The position numbers and the translations under genes were made by a program. Shown in pieces: positions 10,653-20,093 of a stretch of DNA of 64,000 bases. The stretch is taken from NCBI RefSeq assembly GCF_900111405.1, contig NZ_FOHJ01000009.1:62001-126000 (forward strand). Reading direction: 5' to 3'. Below the pieces are notes generated by a model that searched no databases, was not told the origin of the DNA, and worked only from the letters and a program-made list of their open reading frames with translations. Position 1 is the stretch's first letter; every line of letters begins with the position of its first letter. Source of the stretch: Salinibacillus kushneri (GTDB taxonomy: Bacteria > Bacillota > Bacilli > Bacillales > Alkalibacillaceae).

Positions 10653-10919
10653 TTAAGAAAGAATCATCCAAAAGAGTCGTTCTAAACCAATTTTAGCAAA
10701 TTGAATGGCAAAAATAGCCACGATGGGAGAAAAATCAATCATTCCAAGTGGCGGAATAAATTTTCGGAATGGTTCTAAGTAGGGCTCTACGATTTTCCCC
10801 AGCATTTGGCCGAAAGTTGATCCTCTGGCACCAGGAAACCAGGACATTAAAATGTATATAACAATTGCGTACATATAGATGGTCAGTGCTGTTTGCAATA
10901 AATTGTAGATTTGTATCAT
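10653..10919 (-). CDS. ylmG: YggT-family membrane protein YlmG
   Basis: Small membrane protein of 88 aa with two hydrophobic segments and the family pattern SWFPGARGS followed by EPYLEPFRKFIPPLGMIDFSP. YggT proteins occur next to division genes in Gram-positive bacteria and in chloroplasts; their molecular role is unclear. ATG at 10919 has a weak GGTGGGAA site. It is packed between sepF and ylmH with short gaps, so it is surely cotranscribed. Confidence 0.9.
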   Translation of the reverse strand: MIQIYNLLQTALTIYMYAIVIYILMSWFPGARGSTFGQMLGKIVEPYLEPFRKFIPPLGMIDFSPIVAIFAIQFAKIGLERLFWMILS

Positions 10920-10935
10920 CTAATTATTCCCACCT

Positions 10936-11352
10936 TTATAATAAGTCTTCATCTACCAAATCCGTAATACTTCCTGATACATCAATGTTATCAGGTGCAC
11001 AGAGAAAAGTTTGCTGGCCTAACTTTTGAATAATCCCTCCAACAGCATAAACGGTTCCACTTAAAAAATCCACTATTCGCTTTGCTTGATGATGGTCTGT
11101 CCTTTGTAAATTAATGACAACAGCCCGTCGATTTTTTATGTGGTCAGCAATTTCCTGGCAATCATCATAATTTTTTGGTTCACACAAAACTACTTTAGAG
11201 GTTGACTGAATGCTTTCTAAATGGACAACATTATTGCCGCCTGATTTTGATGCTTGATAGTCTTGCTTTTCAGGCACCTCTGTTTCCTCTTCCACATATT
11301 CATACTCATCTTCAAATGTAAAAAGAGATTTAAATTTATTTCGAATACTCAC
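10936..11352 (-). CDS. sepF: Cell-division protein SepF
   Basis: SepF bundles FtsZ filaments and anchors them to the membrane. The protein is 138 aa. It has an N-terminal amphipathic, membrane-binding segment (MSIRNKFKSLFTF), a short acidic linker, and a C-terminal DUF552 core with the typical VVLCEPKNYDDCQEIADHIK and FLSGTVYAVGG stretches. The start is GTG at 11352 with a GGAGG site seven bases upstream. Position between ylmE and ylmG matches other Bacillaceae. Confidence 0.95.
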   Translation of the reverse strand: MSIRNKFKSLFTFEDEYEYVEEETEVPEKQDYQASKSGGNNVVHLESIQSTSKVVLCEPKNYDDCQEIADHIKNRRAVVINLQRTDHHQAKRIVDFLSGTVYAVGGIIQKLGQQTFLCAPDNIDVSGSITDLVDEDLL

Positions 11353-11372
11353 TGTTCAACCTCCATTTTTCA

Positions 11373-12050
11373 CTAAAATTCTTTTCCTACCAGTTTAGTA
11401 CCAATTCGAATGTGAGTCGCACCTTCTTCTACAGCAATAGAATAATCATTACTCATACCCATGGATAAATAAGAACACGGTGCATGGGAAAATTGTTTTT
11501 CCCGCACATTATCTCTTAATTCACGCAGTTTTTGAAAACATGTCCTTAAGACTTTCTTATCTTCAATATGCGGAGCCATCGTCATTAGTCCAGCTACTTC
11601 AATGTTTTCATAGTCTTTAAGGGCTTCAATAAAGGGAAGCACTTCATCCGGGTTTATTCCATGCTTTGATTCCTCTCCACTCACATTTACTTGTACAAAA
11701 CATTTAACTTTTTGGGATGTACGTTTATTAATCTCTTTGGCGAGAGACAGCCTGTCCAAAGAATGAAGATAATCAATATAATCAATAATTTCTTTTACCT
11801 TTCTTGATTGCAGAGTACCTATAAAATGCCATTGAACTTCTTGATTAAGTTGATTGTATTTTTCAAGAAAACCTTCTTTCCGATTCTCTCCAATATGCTT
11901 TATTCCTGCCTGTAACGCTTCTCTAGCAGTGTCTGTCGATACATATTTTGTTACTGCTATAATATTTACATCCTGTGGTTTACGTCCGCTCCTATGACAG
12001 GCATGTTCAATATTTTGGTTAATAGCGTCCAGATTTTCAGCTACATTCAC
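11373..12050 (-). CDS. ylmE: Pyridoxal-phosphate homeostasis protein YlmE (YggS family)
   Basis: 225-aa PLP-binding protein of the YggS/PROSC family, a single TIM-barrel that buffers pyridoxal phosphate. The PLP lysine lies in IIAVTKYVS (near residue 35), and the C-terminal signature SMGMSNDYSIAVEEGATHIRIG is intact. The GTG start at 12050 has an AGGAGG site nine bases upstream. It lies in the ylmD-ylmE-sepF row that neighbours the division cluster in most Firmicutes. Confidence 0.94.
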   Translation of the reverse strand: MNVAENLDAINQNIEHACHRSGRKPQDVNIIAVTKYVSTDTAREALQAGIKHIGENRKEGFLEKYNQLNQEVQWHFIGTLQSRKVKEIIDYIDYLHSLDRLSLAKEINKRTSQKVKCFVQVNVSGEESKHGINPDEVLPFIEALKDYENIEVAGLMTMAPHIEDKKVLRTCFQKLRELRDNVREKQFSHAPCSYLSMGMSNDYSIAVEEGATHIRIGTKLVGKEF

Positions 12051-12071
12051 TGCAAAAGTCCTCCTCTCGTG

Positions 12072-12872
12072 CTAGTGGAATCCAATAAATGCCATCATTC
12101 TCCCGGTTTTTCCCTGATCTCTTCTGTGTGAATAAAATAGATCTTCATTTTCATATGTACAATAATTGGTTACATTTATTTGGTCTTCTTTTAATCCTTT
12201 TTGTATGAGAAGATTTTTATGAAGTTGTTTAAGGTTTAATAAATAATGGTTCTCATCTGTTCTAGTCATTACATCTTCTGTCTGAAAGGCTTTCGAAATA
12301 TGCTTCACAACTGTATCATCAACTTCATAATGCAATGGCCCAATACAAGGGCCAATCACTACTTCTATTTCTTCTAAAGGTACATGATGAGCTATGAAGC
12401 GATCAATCATCTTAGGTCCCATTTCATGGACAGTCCCTTTCCAGCCGGCATGAGCTAAACCAACCCATTCTTTAGAGCGGAAATACAACGGTACACAATC
12501 AGCAAATACCCCAGTTAACAGCACCCTGTTCTGATTTGTTATCCACCCATCATATTCCAATGTAAAATTCGGCGGTCGTAAAGAGTGTTCCGGATGGATA
12601 GGTTCACCTACTTCATATACATCTGTACCATGAACCTGCTTTGAACTTACCCACCAATCTAACGGGATTTCCAGTTCTTCCTCTATACGATTATAATTTT
12701 TTGTAACAAGCTCTGAATCATCATGTACATGAAAGCCCATATTCAATGTATCATAGGGTGATTGACTAAAACCACCTTTTCTAGTGGTGATTCCAGCAAT
12801 GACACCTTCCCCTTTCCATTTTGAAATTTCCAAAATAGAGGACATATCTGTCTGGTTAAACATTTCACCCAT
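12072..12872 (-). CDS. ylmD: Multicopper-oxidase-like / purine nucleoside phosphorylase family protein YlmD
   Basis: 266-aa protein of the DUF152 (YfiH, YlmD, PgeF) family. Zn-site residues are visible in FADCVPLYF, HAGWKGT and VIGPCIGPLHYEV, and the C-terminal SHRRDQGKTGRMMAF motif is present. Family members have been reported as purine nucleoside phosphorylases/adenosine deaminases, and the E. coli YfiH as a peptidoglycan editing factor. Which activity holds here cannot be decided from sequence. The ATG has a GGGAGG site, and a 64-base gap separates it from ylmC. Confidence 0.9.
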   Translation of the reverse strand: MGEMFNQTDMSSILEISKWKGEGVIAGITTRKGGFSQSPYDTLNMGFHVHDDSELVTKNYNRIEEELEIPLDWWVSSKQVHGTDVYEVGEPIHPEHSLRPPNFTLEYDGWITNQNRVLLTGVFADCVPLYFRSKEWVGLAHAGWKGTVHEMGPKMIDRFIAHHVPLEEIEVVIGPCIGPLHYEVDDTVVKHISKAFQTEDVMTRTDENHYLLNLKQLHKNLLIQKGLKEDQINVTNYCTYENEDLFYSHRRDQGKTGRMMAFIGFH

Positions 12873-12936
12873 GTTAATCCTCCCAAAAAATCTTACACTC
12901 TTTTATTTTACCACATTTTTCGTCTCATTTCTCCTA

Positions 12937-13221
12937 TTATCTTTCCTGTACATCATACTGATTGTCATGAATGTTATGGGTTAGCTTTTGGTTTTCGGTT
13001 CTCACTAAAATGACATCTGCTCCTATCGTTACAATGTGATTCCATGGAATCGTTATTTCTTCATCTTTACCAAACAATCCAAACATTTTTCCTTTTAATG
13101 CAATAATCAATGCAACAATATAGCCTTTGTCAACGTCAATTTCCAAATCGGAAATATAACCTAATTTTCTTCCGTCTTCAACCGCCACAATATCTTTTAC
13201 TTGTAATTCAGATATGGTCAT
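12937..13221 (-). CDS. ylmC: YlmC/YmxH-family PRC-barrel sporulation protein
   Basis: Small protein of 94 aa with a PRC-barrel fold pattern (VAVEDGRKLGYISDLEIDVDKG, cut here at KLGYISDLEID). YlmC and its paralogue YmxH are conserved in spore formers, with no settled role. I use the ATG at 13221 because AAGGTGG lies eight bases upstream; two GTG codons further up (13230, 13233) fall inside that site. It sits between sigG and ylmD, as in B. subtilis. Confidence 0.85.
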   Translation of the reverse strand: MTISELQVKDIVAVEDGRKLGYISDLEIDVDKGYIVALIIALKGKMFGLFGKDEEITIPWNHIVTIGADVILVRTENQKLTHNIHDNQYDVQER

Positions 13222-13281
13222 TCTACTCACCACCTTACTTCTAATATATGCATAAAATAGCTATCATTCATTTAAAAAATA

Positions 13282-13314
13282 TAAAAAACCTTGTCCATTA
13301 AATACGGACAAGGT
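13282..13314 (-). terminator. Intrinsic terminator after sigG
   Basis: Minus-strand stem ACCTTGTCCG / CGGACAAGGT style (13288-13314) followed by TTTTTTAT. It separates sigG from ylmC. Confidence 0.85.
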
Positions 13315-13337
13315 CAGGTACGGTTATAAATGCTCTT

Positions 13338-14117
13338 TTATTGATTAATATTTTTGTTCATTTGCTCAATTGCTGCCTTTTCTAATCTTGACACTTGAGC
13401 CTGCGAGATTCCGATTTCCTCGGCCACTTCCATCTGGGTCTTCCCTTGAAAGAATCGTTTGTTTAAAATCATTTTTTCCCTTTCGTTTAACCTTCTCATT
13501 CCCTCCTTTAAAGCAATTTCATCAATCCATATAGAATCCTTGTTTTTATCGTCCTTTAATTGATCCATCACAAATATGGGATCCCCACCATCATTATAGA
13601 TGGGTTCAAACAGTGAAACAGGATCCTGAATAGCATCTAAGGCAAAAACAACATCAGCATGTGGAATTCCCATTTCTTCAGCTATCTCCATTGGCGTTGG
13701 ATCCTTAGACGTTTTGTTCATTAATCGTTCTCTAACCTGTAATGCTTTATATGCTATGTCTCTTAGAGAACGGGATACTCGGATAGGATTGTTATCACGT
13801 AAGTATCTGCGAATTTCTCCGATAATCATTGGTACTGCATAAGTTGAGAATTTTACATTTTGACTTAAATCGAAATTATCTATGGATTTCATTAGTCCAA
13901 TACAGCCAACTTGAAATAAGTCATCAACATACTCACCACGATGATGAAACCTCTGTATGACACTTAAAACGAGTCGGAGGTTTCCATTGACTAGTTCTTC
14001 TCTTGCGAATTCATCACCTTCATGCATTTGCTTAAATAGTTTTCTCATTTCATCATTTTTCAGTACTGGCAACTTTGATGTGTCGACACCGCATATTTCT
14101 ACCTTATGTCGTGTCAA
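13338..14117 (-). CDS. sigG: RNA polymerase forespore sigma factor SigG
   Basis: Late forespore-specific sigma factor. I place the start at TTG 14117, giving 259 aa beginning MTRHKVEICGVDTSKLPVL; an AGGAGGGG site lies seven bases upstream and the length matches B. subtilis (260). The alternative ATG at 14153 adds an unrelated N-terminus. Sigma region 2 (NLRLVLSVIQRF, DDLFQVGCIGLMKSIDNFDL) and the region 4 helix-turn-helix (MEVAEEIGISQAQVSRLEK) are intact. It lies downstream of sigE with a 107-base gap, where a forespore promoter is expected. Confidence 0.96.
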   Translation of the reverse strand: MTRHKVEICGVDTSKLPVLKNDEMRKLFKQMHEGDEFAREELVNGNLRLVLSVIQRFHHRGEYVDDLFQVGCIGLMKSIDNFDLSQNVKFSTYAVPMIIGEIRRYLRDNNPIRVSRSLRDIAYKALQVRERLMNKTSKDPTPMEIAEEMGIPHADVVFALDAIQDPVSLFEPIYNDGGDPIFVMDQLKDDKNKDSIWIDEIALKEGMRRLNEREKMILNKRFFQGKTQMEVAEEIGISQAQVSRLEKAAIEQMNKNINQ

Positions 14118-14224
14118 TATAAAACCCCTCCTAAGTGGAGATAGTGTCAACAAACAGTTTCTCCATTGGAGGGATTTTTATGCAGCAGCCAGTATCATCT
14201 ATTGTATTCTAAAATTACAAAATC

Positions 14225-14944
14225 TTAGACCATTTTATTAAATTCCTTCCTTAACCGCTTAATAATCTTTTTCTCAAGGCGTGATATATAGGATTGAGAA
14301 ATTCCCAGCATATCTGCTACATCTTTCTGTGTTTTTTCTTCCTTTCCTATCAAACCAAACCGTAACTCCATAATTTGTTTTTCCCGAGCGTTTAAAGTAG
14401 AAAGAGCTTTATGCAGCAATTTTTTATCTACATTAAACTCAAGTCCTCTGGTGATAATATCTTCATCTGTTCCTAATACATCTGAGAGTAATAACTCATT
14501 GCCATCCCAATCGACATTTAAAGGTTCATCAAAAGAAACCTCAGAACGTATTTTATTATTTCGTCTTAAATACATTAAGATTTCATTTTCAATACAACGG
14601 GAAGCATAAGTAGCTAATTTAATTTTCTTCTCTGGATTAAAAGTATTTACCGCTTTAATCAAACCAATTGTTCCAATACTAATGAGATCCTCAATATTTA
14701 TTCCAGTATTTTCAAATTTTCTTGCTATATACACGACAAGCCGCAAGTTTCTTTCAATTAAAATGGAGCGGGCAGCCATATCGCCTTCTGGTAATTTTTT
14801 TAATAACTCCTGCTCTTCTTCCTTTGAAAGTGGTGGAGGAAGGGCTTCATTTCCTCCTATGTAATAGATTTCATCAGATTTTATTCCGAGTTTAAACAAG
14901 ATTTTATACCACAGTAATTGGAGTTTCATTTTAAATCTTTTCAT
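14225..14944 (-). CDS. sigE: RNA polymerase mother-cell sigma factor SigE (pro-SigE)
   Basis: Early mother-cell sigma factor, made as an inactive membrane-bound precursor. The N-terminal pro-sequence (about residues 1-28, [20 protein letters not shown]) is amphipathic and basic, and SpoIIGA would cleave near residues 27-29. Region 2 ([20 protein letters not shown]) and region 4 ([19 protein letters not shown]) are complete. The protein is 239 aa, equal to known SigE. It lies directly downstream of spoIIGA, its protease, in the same operon. Confidence 0.97.
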   Translation of the reverse strand: MKRFKMKLQLLWYKILFKLGIKSDEIYYIGGNEALPPPLSKEEEQELLKKLPEGDMAARSILIERNLRLVVYIARKFENTGINIEDLISIGTIGLIKAVNTFNPEKKIKLATYASRCIENEILMYLRRNNKIRSEVSFDEPLNVDWDGNELLLSDVLGTDEDIITRGLEFNVDKKLLHKALSTLNAREKQIMELRFGLIGKEEKTQKDVADMLGISQSYISRLEKKIIKRLRKEFNKMV

Positions 14945-15030
14945 TTGCCCGAATTTCCTCCTTTTTATGTATTAAGCAAGATACTATAAACAAACGTTGT
15001 CAAAAACTTCTGCACTTGTATTTCATGTTT

Positions 15031-15954
15031 TTAGGAAGAGACCTGCAGTTTCGGTGATTGCATCATTTTTGGATGTAATAAACAATGGTAGGTTCCATCT
15101 GATGAGAGCTCGCCGAATTGGATGCCTATATATACATGATCAAAAGCATAATCCTTATCCTGATATCGAACATATAAAGCATCAGGTTTGAATATAAGTA
15201 TAAAAGTGCGCTTTCCCCCAACACCTTGAAAAGGAATCATACGAATTCTGGAAATCCACTTTTCAGGCAGCTGTTCAAATGTCCAATGTTTATAACAGTT
15301 TTTCAATTCTTCCCACTCACTGTCTGTAAAAAATGGTCGTAAAACTATTTCATCACAGACAATAACCGGTTTCTTCGTAAAAGGATCCACTAAATGATTC
15401 CCGCTGTCAAAAAAGCCTGTTGTCTCATGCGTATTCTCATTCAAACGAATTTTGACCGTACACAATTCTTCAAAGCGTATATTGTCAAATGAGATTTGAT
15501 CCAGGCGACGTCTTGTAAACCACCATACAATGGGAAAACCTATAAGTACAAATATCCAGCTGATCATATCACCATAGCCGCTATTATAAGTAATAAACAG
15601 ACCATCCTGTGACTGAAACTGTTGACCCATTAAAAAATATATCCCGAATAAACCACCACCAATAGCAAAGGTTACAAAGTAAAAGGTGAAAAATTGCTTT
15701 AAAAATAATTTAACGTTTCGAAAACCAAAAGAGCCCATTAAAATGAAACAGGAAAATAAGATTTTACCCGGTAAAGTTGCCAAAATATTATCTGGAAAAA
15801 AGAGATTTATGGGAACTAACAGTGAAGCAAGAAAACTACCCAGTATGAGCCTGCCCCTATGCGTTCCCGACCTTGTAATCCAATGTACAATCTGTAAAAT
15901 CATCCAATCGATTAAAAAATTCAAGAGCCAAACTGCATCCAAATATAAAGTCAC
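15031..15954 (-). CDS. spoIIGA: Sporulation sigma-E processing aspartic peptidase
   Basis: Membrane protease in the sporulation septum that cuts the pro-sequence from pro-SigE, switched on by the forespore signal SpoIIR. GTG at 15954 gives 307 aa starting MTLYLDAVWLLNFLID, in line with B. subtilis (309). Five hydrophobic segments fill the first half, and the aspartic protease motif FFDSGNHLVDPFT lies in the soluble half. The conserved SpoIIGA ending LSSDGTYHCLLHPKM is present. Upstream a TTTGTCGTAA sequence near 16068-16077 resembles a Spo0A box, which fits known Spo0A control but is tentative. Confidence 0.93.
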   Translation of the reverse strand: MTLYLDAVWLLNFLIDWMILQIVHWITRSGTHRGRLILGSFLASLLVPINLFFPDNILATLPGKILFSCFILMGSFGFRNVKLFLKQFFTFYFVTFAIGGGLFGIYFLMGQQFQSQDGLFITYNSGYGDMISWIFVLIGFPIVWWFTRRRLDQISFDNIRFEELCTVKIRLNENTHETTGFFDSGNHLVDPFTKKPVIVCDEIVLRPFFTDSEWEELKNCYKHWTFEQLPEKWISRIRMIPFQGVGGKRTFILIFKPDALYVRYQDKDYAFDHVYIGIQFGELSSDGTYHCLLHPKMMQSPKLQVSS

Positions 15955-16075
15955 AACATTTCCGCCCTTTCCATTGGACAACTTTACTCTTATCGGTAAG
16001 TATAAAAAAAGCTAACTAAAAAGTCTGTCATATCCTGTTTGCAAAAATAAACTTATTTTTTCCCATTTTGTCGTA

Positions 16076-16120
16076 AGAAAAGCGAAGCCAACTGATCAGG
16101 TCCGACTGCATAAGCAAAAA
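16076..16120 (+). repeat. Decayed copy of intergenic repeat family B
   Basis: The sequence GAAAAGCGAAGCCAACTGAT followed by CAGGTCC and GCATAAGCAAAA matches the left end of the fuller element at 31994-32140. Only about 45 bases remain. The rest of this 418-base gap (15955-16372) between spoIIGA and the nucleotidyltransferase holds the spoIIGA upstream region and a terminator; nothing else was recognised. Confidence 0.5.
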
Positions 16121-16280
16121 TTATTAAAACAAATCAAGGGCAAATTAAATTTTGGGATAAAAAAGATCTCGTAAACAGTAAGTAGTACACTTACCGTGGA
16201 TACAATATCAAATCACACAACAAATAGCATATTTTTTCCTAGTATCTTTAACAATGACTTTCATACTCGAAATAACACAG

Positions 16281-16319
16281 AAAAACGATTGGATAAACAT
16301 AGCTTATCCAATCGTTTTT
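16281..16319 (-). terminator. Intrinsic terminator after the nucleotidyltransferase
   Basis: Palindrome AACGATTGGATAA / TTATCCAATCGTT with runs of A on the left and T on the right, so it could work on both strands. It ends the minus-strand nucleotidyltransferase transcript. Confidence 0.8.
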
Positions 16320-16372
16320 GGTTTGTCTTATATCGTCTTGTTATATGAAAGCATCCGTTCGTTCAAAAAAAG

Positions 16373-17092
16373 TTATTTCTTACCTAATGAAAATCCATCA
16401 AATAAACGTCCTCCATAGGGTTGTAATAGTTCATCAACTAACTTGATAATTTTTTGTTTTTCACCATTTTTGTAAAACATATCAAAAGCATCAACAAATT
16501 GATCGGCAAAATTTACATCGAAGTGTCTTAATGAACGTATTATCCATTTAGAAGTACCTATCCATCTATTATTAGTTCTTAATACAAATTCACTAACAAG
16601 TTCAGCTAGAGTATTAGCAATAAAAATACCCTCTGCTCTACTATTACAACCAATAAAATCATCAAGGCTATCCGTAATAAAATATCTTTTGGTCTTTATT
16701 GTTTCATCTGACCATTTTTCTGGACCTTTTGCTATCAATTCCTTTGCTTCACATTTAATAGATTCAATTACCCCATTATCCTTTAGAATTTTTCCTTCTG
16801 ATACCATTCGTGGCAGTGATGGTCTAGCTCGTTTATAATCACTTTCGAAATAGTCTCGATAGGAATTTAAGTTATGTGCAAACACTTCTATCTGCCACTC
16901 ATAATCAATTATTGACTCCCTATAAGACGAGCTAAATGTGTTATCAAATATTACTATATCAAGGTCAGATGTTTCTGTTGCTTCACCTCGAACAACACTT
17001 CCTGCCAATAAAGCTCCATCACAATACTGAAAATATTTATTGATAAATTTCTGTGCTGCTTTTATTGGCTCTAATTTGTTAAAATCCCCCAT
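16373..17092 (-). CDS. Nucleotidyltransferase domain protein
   Basis: 239-aa protein with the Pol-beta-type nucleotidyltransferase signature: GS at residues 31-32, then D43 and D45 (TSDLDIVIF), with E69 (WQIEVFAH) as a possible third carboxylate. The C-terminal half is mostly helical. The family includes aminoglycoside adenylyltransferases and toxin-type minimal nucleotidyltransferases, but the substrate cannot be named. ATG 17092 has a GAGGGG site. It stands alone between ftsZ and spoIIGA with its own gap and terminator, so it looks like an accessory insertion at a site where B. subtilis carries bpr and bpf. No HEPN partner gene is adjacent. Confidence 0.75.
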   Translation of the reverse strand: MGDFNKLEPIKAAQKFINKYFQYCDGALLAGSVVRGEATETSDLDIVIFDNTFSSSYRESIIDYEWQIEVFAHNLNSYRDYFESDYKRARPSLPRMVSEGKILKDNGVIESIKCEAKELIAKGPEKWSDETIKTKRYFITDSLDDFIGCNSRAEGIFIANTLAELVSEFVLRTNNRWIGTSKWIIRSLRHFDVNFADQFVDAFDMFYKNGEKQKIIKLVDELLQPYGGRLFDGFSLGKK

Positions 17093-17345
17093 AAACACCC
17101 CTCTTTTAGATAATTTACTTCTTATACACTACTGCCTTTTCGTTTAAGAGAGCAATCCTTCCCATACCACCTATTCGTTTAATATAAAATTACAATTCCC
17201 TTTTAATTTATCAAAATTAACATAGCAAACAACAACACAATTAACGTTATAATTAACACGTTGACAACGGATGTTTATATGATTTGGGTTGCGATTCCGT
17301 ATGCTAATTTATACTGTCTTTAAACCTTAATCTTTGATATCACAA
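17093..17345. other. AT-rich intergenic stretch upstream of the nucleotidyltransferase
   Basis: About 250 bases without coding capacity. On the minus strand TTGTTT..TAAATT (16-base spacer) near 17205-17235 could be the nucleotidyltransferase promoter, but the match is weak. No repeat or structured RNA was recognised. Confidence 0.4.
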
Positions 17346-17379
17346 GAAAAAAGAGACCAAATCAAATGCGATTTGGTCT
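17346..17379 (-). terminator. Intrinsic terminator after ftsZ
   Basis: Minus-strand stem AGACCAAATC / GATTTGGTCT followed by CTTTTTT. It closes the ftsA-ftsZ transcript about 70 bases past the ftsZ stop. Confidence 0.88.
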
Positions 17380-17448
17380 GCTCATTTTATATGCTATCCC
17401 GTATTTTTCCACCGAAACGGAACTACTTATCTAAACAATTATTCTATT

Positions 17449-18573
17449 TTACCTGCGATTACGGTTTCTCAAGAACGCTGGGATATCTAACGTATCCTCC
17501 TCAACGTTTGATTGATTTTCTGTACGATTCGTTGTTCTGCGTTGTTCTGTTGCAGATGTTGTGGTTCGTTCTGGTTTTTCACTACCAAGTGAAGGGCGTG
17601 ATTTTTGCTGAGTAGTTTTTGCCTCATCAAAACCTGTTGCAATTACTGTCACAACAATTTCATCCTTTAAGTCCTCGTTGATGACCGAACCAAAAATTAC
17701 ATTCACTTCCTGATCGGCAGCTGACGTAACAATATCCGCTGCTTCCTGTACTTCAAAAAGACTTAAGTTTTCTCCCCCAGAAATATTCATTAGAATTCCG
17801 CGGGCTCCATCGATGCTTGTTTCTAATAATGGAGAAGATATAGCTTTTTTAGCCGCTTCCGGAGATCGACTTTCCCCAGTCGCCACACCTATACCCATTA
17901 ACGCAGAACCTTTGTCTTCCATAATAGTTTTAACGTCGGCAAAGTCAACATTAATTAAACCAGGTACAGCTATTAAATCGGAAATCCCTTGTACACCTTG
18001 TCTTAAAACGTTATCCGCTTCACGGAATGCCTCGAGCATTGGCGTATTTTTATCAACCATTTCAAGTAAACGGTCATTAGGAATTACAATTAAAGTATCT
18101 ACGCTTGATTTTAATGCGTCGGTTCCTGAAACAGCCTGTGTTGAACGTTTGCGGCCTTCAAATAGAAATGGCTTTGTTACCACTCCTACCGTTAAGGCAC
18201 CTAATTCTTTGGCAATTTGGGCAATTACAGGTGCAGCACCTGTTCCCGTTCCGCCTCCCATACCAGCAGTTACAAAAATCATATCGGCACCCTGCAACGT
18301 CTCTTCTATTTGTTCACGACTTTCTTCTGCTGCTTTTCGGCCTACTTCCGGATTTGCTCCGGCACCTAATCCTCTTGTAAGTTTTTCACCGATTTGTAAT
18401 TTCACTTCTGCTTTTGATAGATTTAAAGCTTGTGCATCTGTGTTAACAGCAATAAACTCTACACCTTGCACACCATGCTCAATCATACGGTTGACAGCAT
18501 TACTTCCGCCTCCGCCAACACCAATTACTTTTATCGTCGCTAATTGTTCCATACCTGTATCAAAATCTAACAT
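17449..18573 (-). CDS. ftsZ: Cell-division GTPase FtsZ
   Basis: Bacterial tubulin that assembles the cytokinetic Z ring at mid-cell. The protein is 374 aa. The nucleotide-binding [13 protein letters not shown] is near residues 18-30 and the tubulin signature GGGTGTG is at residues 106-112. A glutamine- and threonine-rich linker (about 315-360) leads to the conserved C-terminal peptide [12 protein letters not shown] that binds FtsA, SepF and EzrA. The ATG has a GGGAGG site. It is the last dcw gene, after ftsA. Confidence 0.98.
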   Translation of the reverse strand: MLDFDTGMEQLATIKVIGVGGGGSNAVNRMIEHGVQGVEFIAVNTDAQALNLSKAEVKLQIGEKLTRGLGAGANPEVGRKAAEESREQIEETLQGADMIFVTAGMGGGTGTGAAPVIAQIAKELGALTVGVVTKPFLFEGRKRSTQAVSGTDALKSSVDTLIVIPNDRLLEMVDKNTPMLEAFREADNVLRQGVQGISDLIAVPGLINVDFADVKTIMEDKGSALMGIGVATGESRSPEAAKKAISSPLLETSIDGARGILMNISGGENLSLFEVQEAADIVTSAADQEVNVIFGSVINEDLKDEIVVTVIATGFDEAKTTQQKSRPSLGSEKPERTTTSATEQRRTTNRTENQSNVEEDTLDIPAFLRNRNRR

Positions 18574-18639
18574 ACATCGTTCCTCCCACTTTGCAAGTTT
18601 ACCAGATTTGTTTTGATATGTTTTGAAGGAAACGCCAAA

Positions 18640-19935
18640 TTAGTCAAAGAAGTAACTAAATAATTTTGCGAAACCTGATTCTTTATTATCTTTTTTCTTT
18701 TCGGGTGTTTGGTTCCCCGCTTGACTCGATTTTGGTTTTCTTTGTTTTACAGCTCTTTGTTCCACGTTGTTCATTTTAACAGATGGGTATAGTTCTTTTC
18801 CCTGAACTTGAGAATTACGATAAGCAAATTGTAATGTACCTACTCCTGCTGTGTATTGAGGATCGCGTACACCTATGTAATCAGGGATTGCAACCCGAAC
18901 ATTTACCCTTAACAGATCTTGGGCTAACTCTAATACACCAGGCATATTCATGACTCCGCCTGTTAAAACAAAACCACCTGGTAAATCATTGTATCCCATT
19001 TTACGTATTTCCTGACTGGCAAATACGTATATTTCTTCTAATCTTGCTTCAATCATATCAGAAATTTGTAATTGATTAAAAGTTTGTTTTTGATTACTAC
19101 CTATGGTTGTAACCTCAAATAACTCATCCTCAGAAGCTGTATCATAGAAAGCATGTCCATGTTGATGCTTCACATCTTCTGCTTCCTCTGTTGAGGTTTT
19201 CAATCCAATAGATAAGTCTTTGGTAATGTTATCTCCACCTAATGGAAAAACGGTTGTATCTTTTAAATAACCAGATTCATAGACAGAAACGGTTGTATTA
19301 CCAGCACCAATATCAATGAGGGCAACTCCTAGAGCTTTTTCGTCTTCTGATAAGGCTACTGAACCAGACGCAAGAGGCTGCAGGCAAATATCCTGAATTT
19401 TAAGACCTGCTCCTTCAACACATTTAAGAATATTATGTAAAACGGTTTTTGAGCAGGAAATCAGTGTTCCCTCCATCTCTAAGCGAACACCTATCATACC
19501 TCTTGGATCTGTAATTTCATCCTGTCCATCAACGATAAATTGCTTCGGAAAAACATCAACAATTTCACGTTCAGGTGGTATTGACAGAACCTGTGCAGCA
19601 TCTATTACTCTAGCAATATCTTCTTGTCCAATTTCGCGATTTTCACTTGATACAGCAACAACCCCATGGCATGGTAGTAATTGAACATGATTACCATTTA
19701 TATTTACCACAACACGATCAATTTGCATATCAACCATTCGTTCCGCTTGTTCAACAGCAGAGCGTATAGCATGAACGGTCTGATCTATGTCAACAATGGC
19801 TCCTTTTTTCATACCATTTGATTTAGCTGTTCCTACACCAATAATATTTAACGAATCTTTTGTAACTTCACCTATGATTACTTTTACTCGGGATGTTCCG
19901 ATGTCTAAGCTTACAAGTATTTCATTGTTGTTCAA
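18640..19935 (-). CDS. ftsA: Cell-division protein FtsA
   Basis: Actin-like ATPase that tethers FtsZ to the membrane. I choose the TTG at 19935, giving 431 aa starting MNNNEILVSLDIGTSRVKVI; the AGGAGG site is eight bases upstream, and the upstream GTG at 19944 falls inside it. Phosphate-binding motifs LDIGTS and LIDIGAGNTTV are visible, as is GGFVLTGG. The C-terminal amphipathic membrane helix GFAKLFSYFFD is present after a basic linker. ftsZ follows after 66 bases. Confidence 0.97.
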   Translation of the reverse strand: MNNNEILVSLDIGTSRVKVIIGEVTKDSLNIIGVGTAKSNGMKKGAIVDIDQTVHAIRSAVEQAERMVDMQIDRVVVNINGNHVQLLPCHGVVAVSSENREIGQEDIARVIDAAQVLSIPPEREIVDVFPKQFIVDGQDEITDPRGMIGVRLEMEGTLISCSKTVLHNILKCVEGAGLKIQDICLQPLASGSVALSEDEKALGVALIDIGAGNTTVSVYESGYLKDTTVFPLGGDNITKDLSIGLKTSTEEAEDVKHQHGHAFYDTASEDELFEVTTIGSNQKQTFNQLQISDMIEARLEEIYVFASQEIRKMGYNDLPGGFVLTGGVMNMPGVLELAQDLLRVNVRVAIPDYIGVRDPQYTAGVGTLQFAYRNSQVQGKELYPSVKMNNVEQRAVKQRKPKSSQAGNQTPEKKKDNKESGFAKLFSYFFD

Positions 19936-20093
19936 TCTTTGCACCTCCTGTAAAGAGAAAGAGCCAATCTAATTGTTAAATTATATACATATTTTTAATT
20001 GAAGTTCATATAGTCTATTCTACTATAGAATAAGAAGAAAATAAAAAGTATTTTTGATATTTATTAATTCAACAAAAATTAAAGCATTCCCTT

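Noticed and set aside
17813-18616. 267-codon plus-strand frame opposite ftsZ
   Set aside because: Fully antisense to ftsZ, low-complexity composition, no ribosome site; a shadow of the coding strand.
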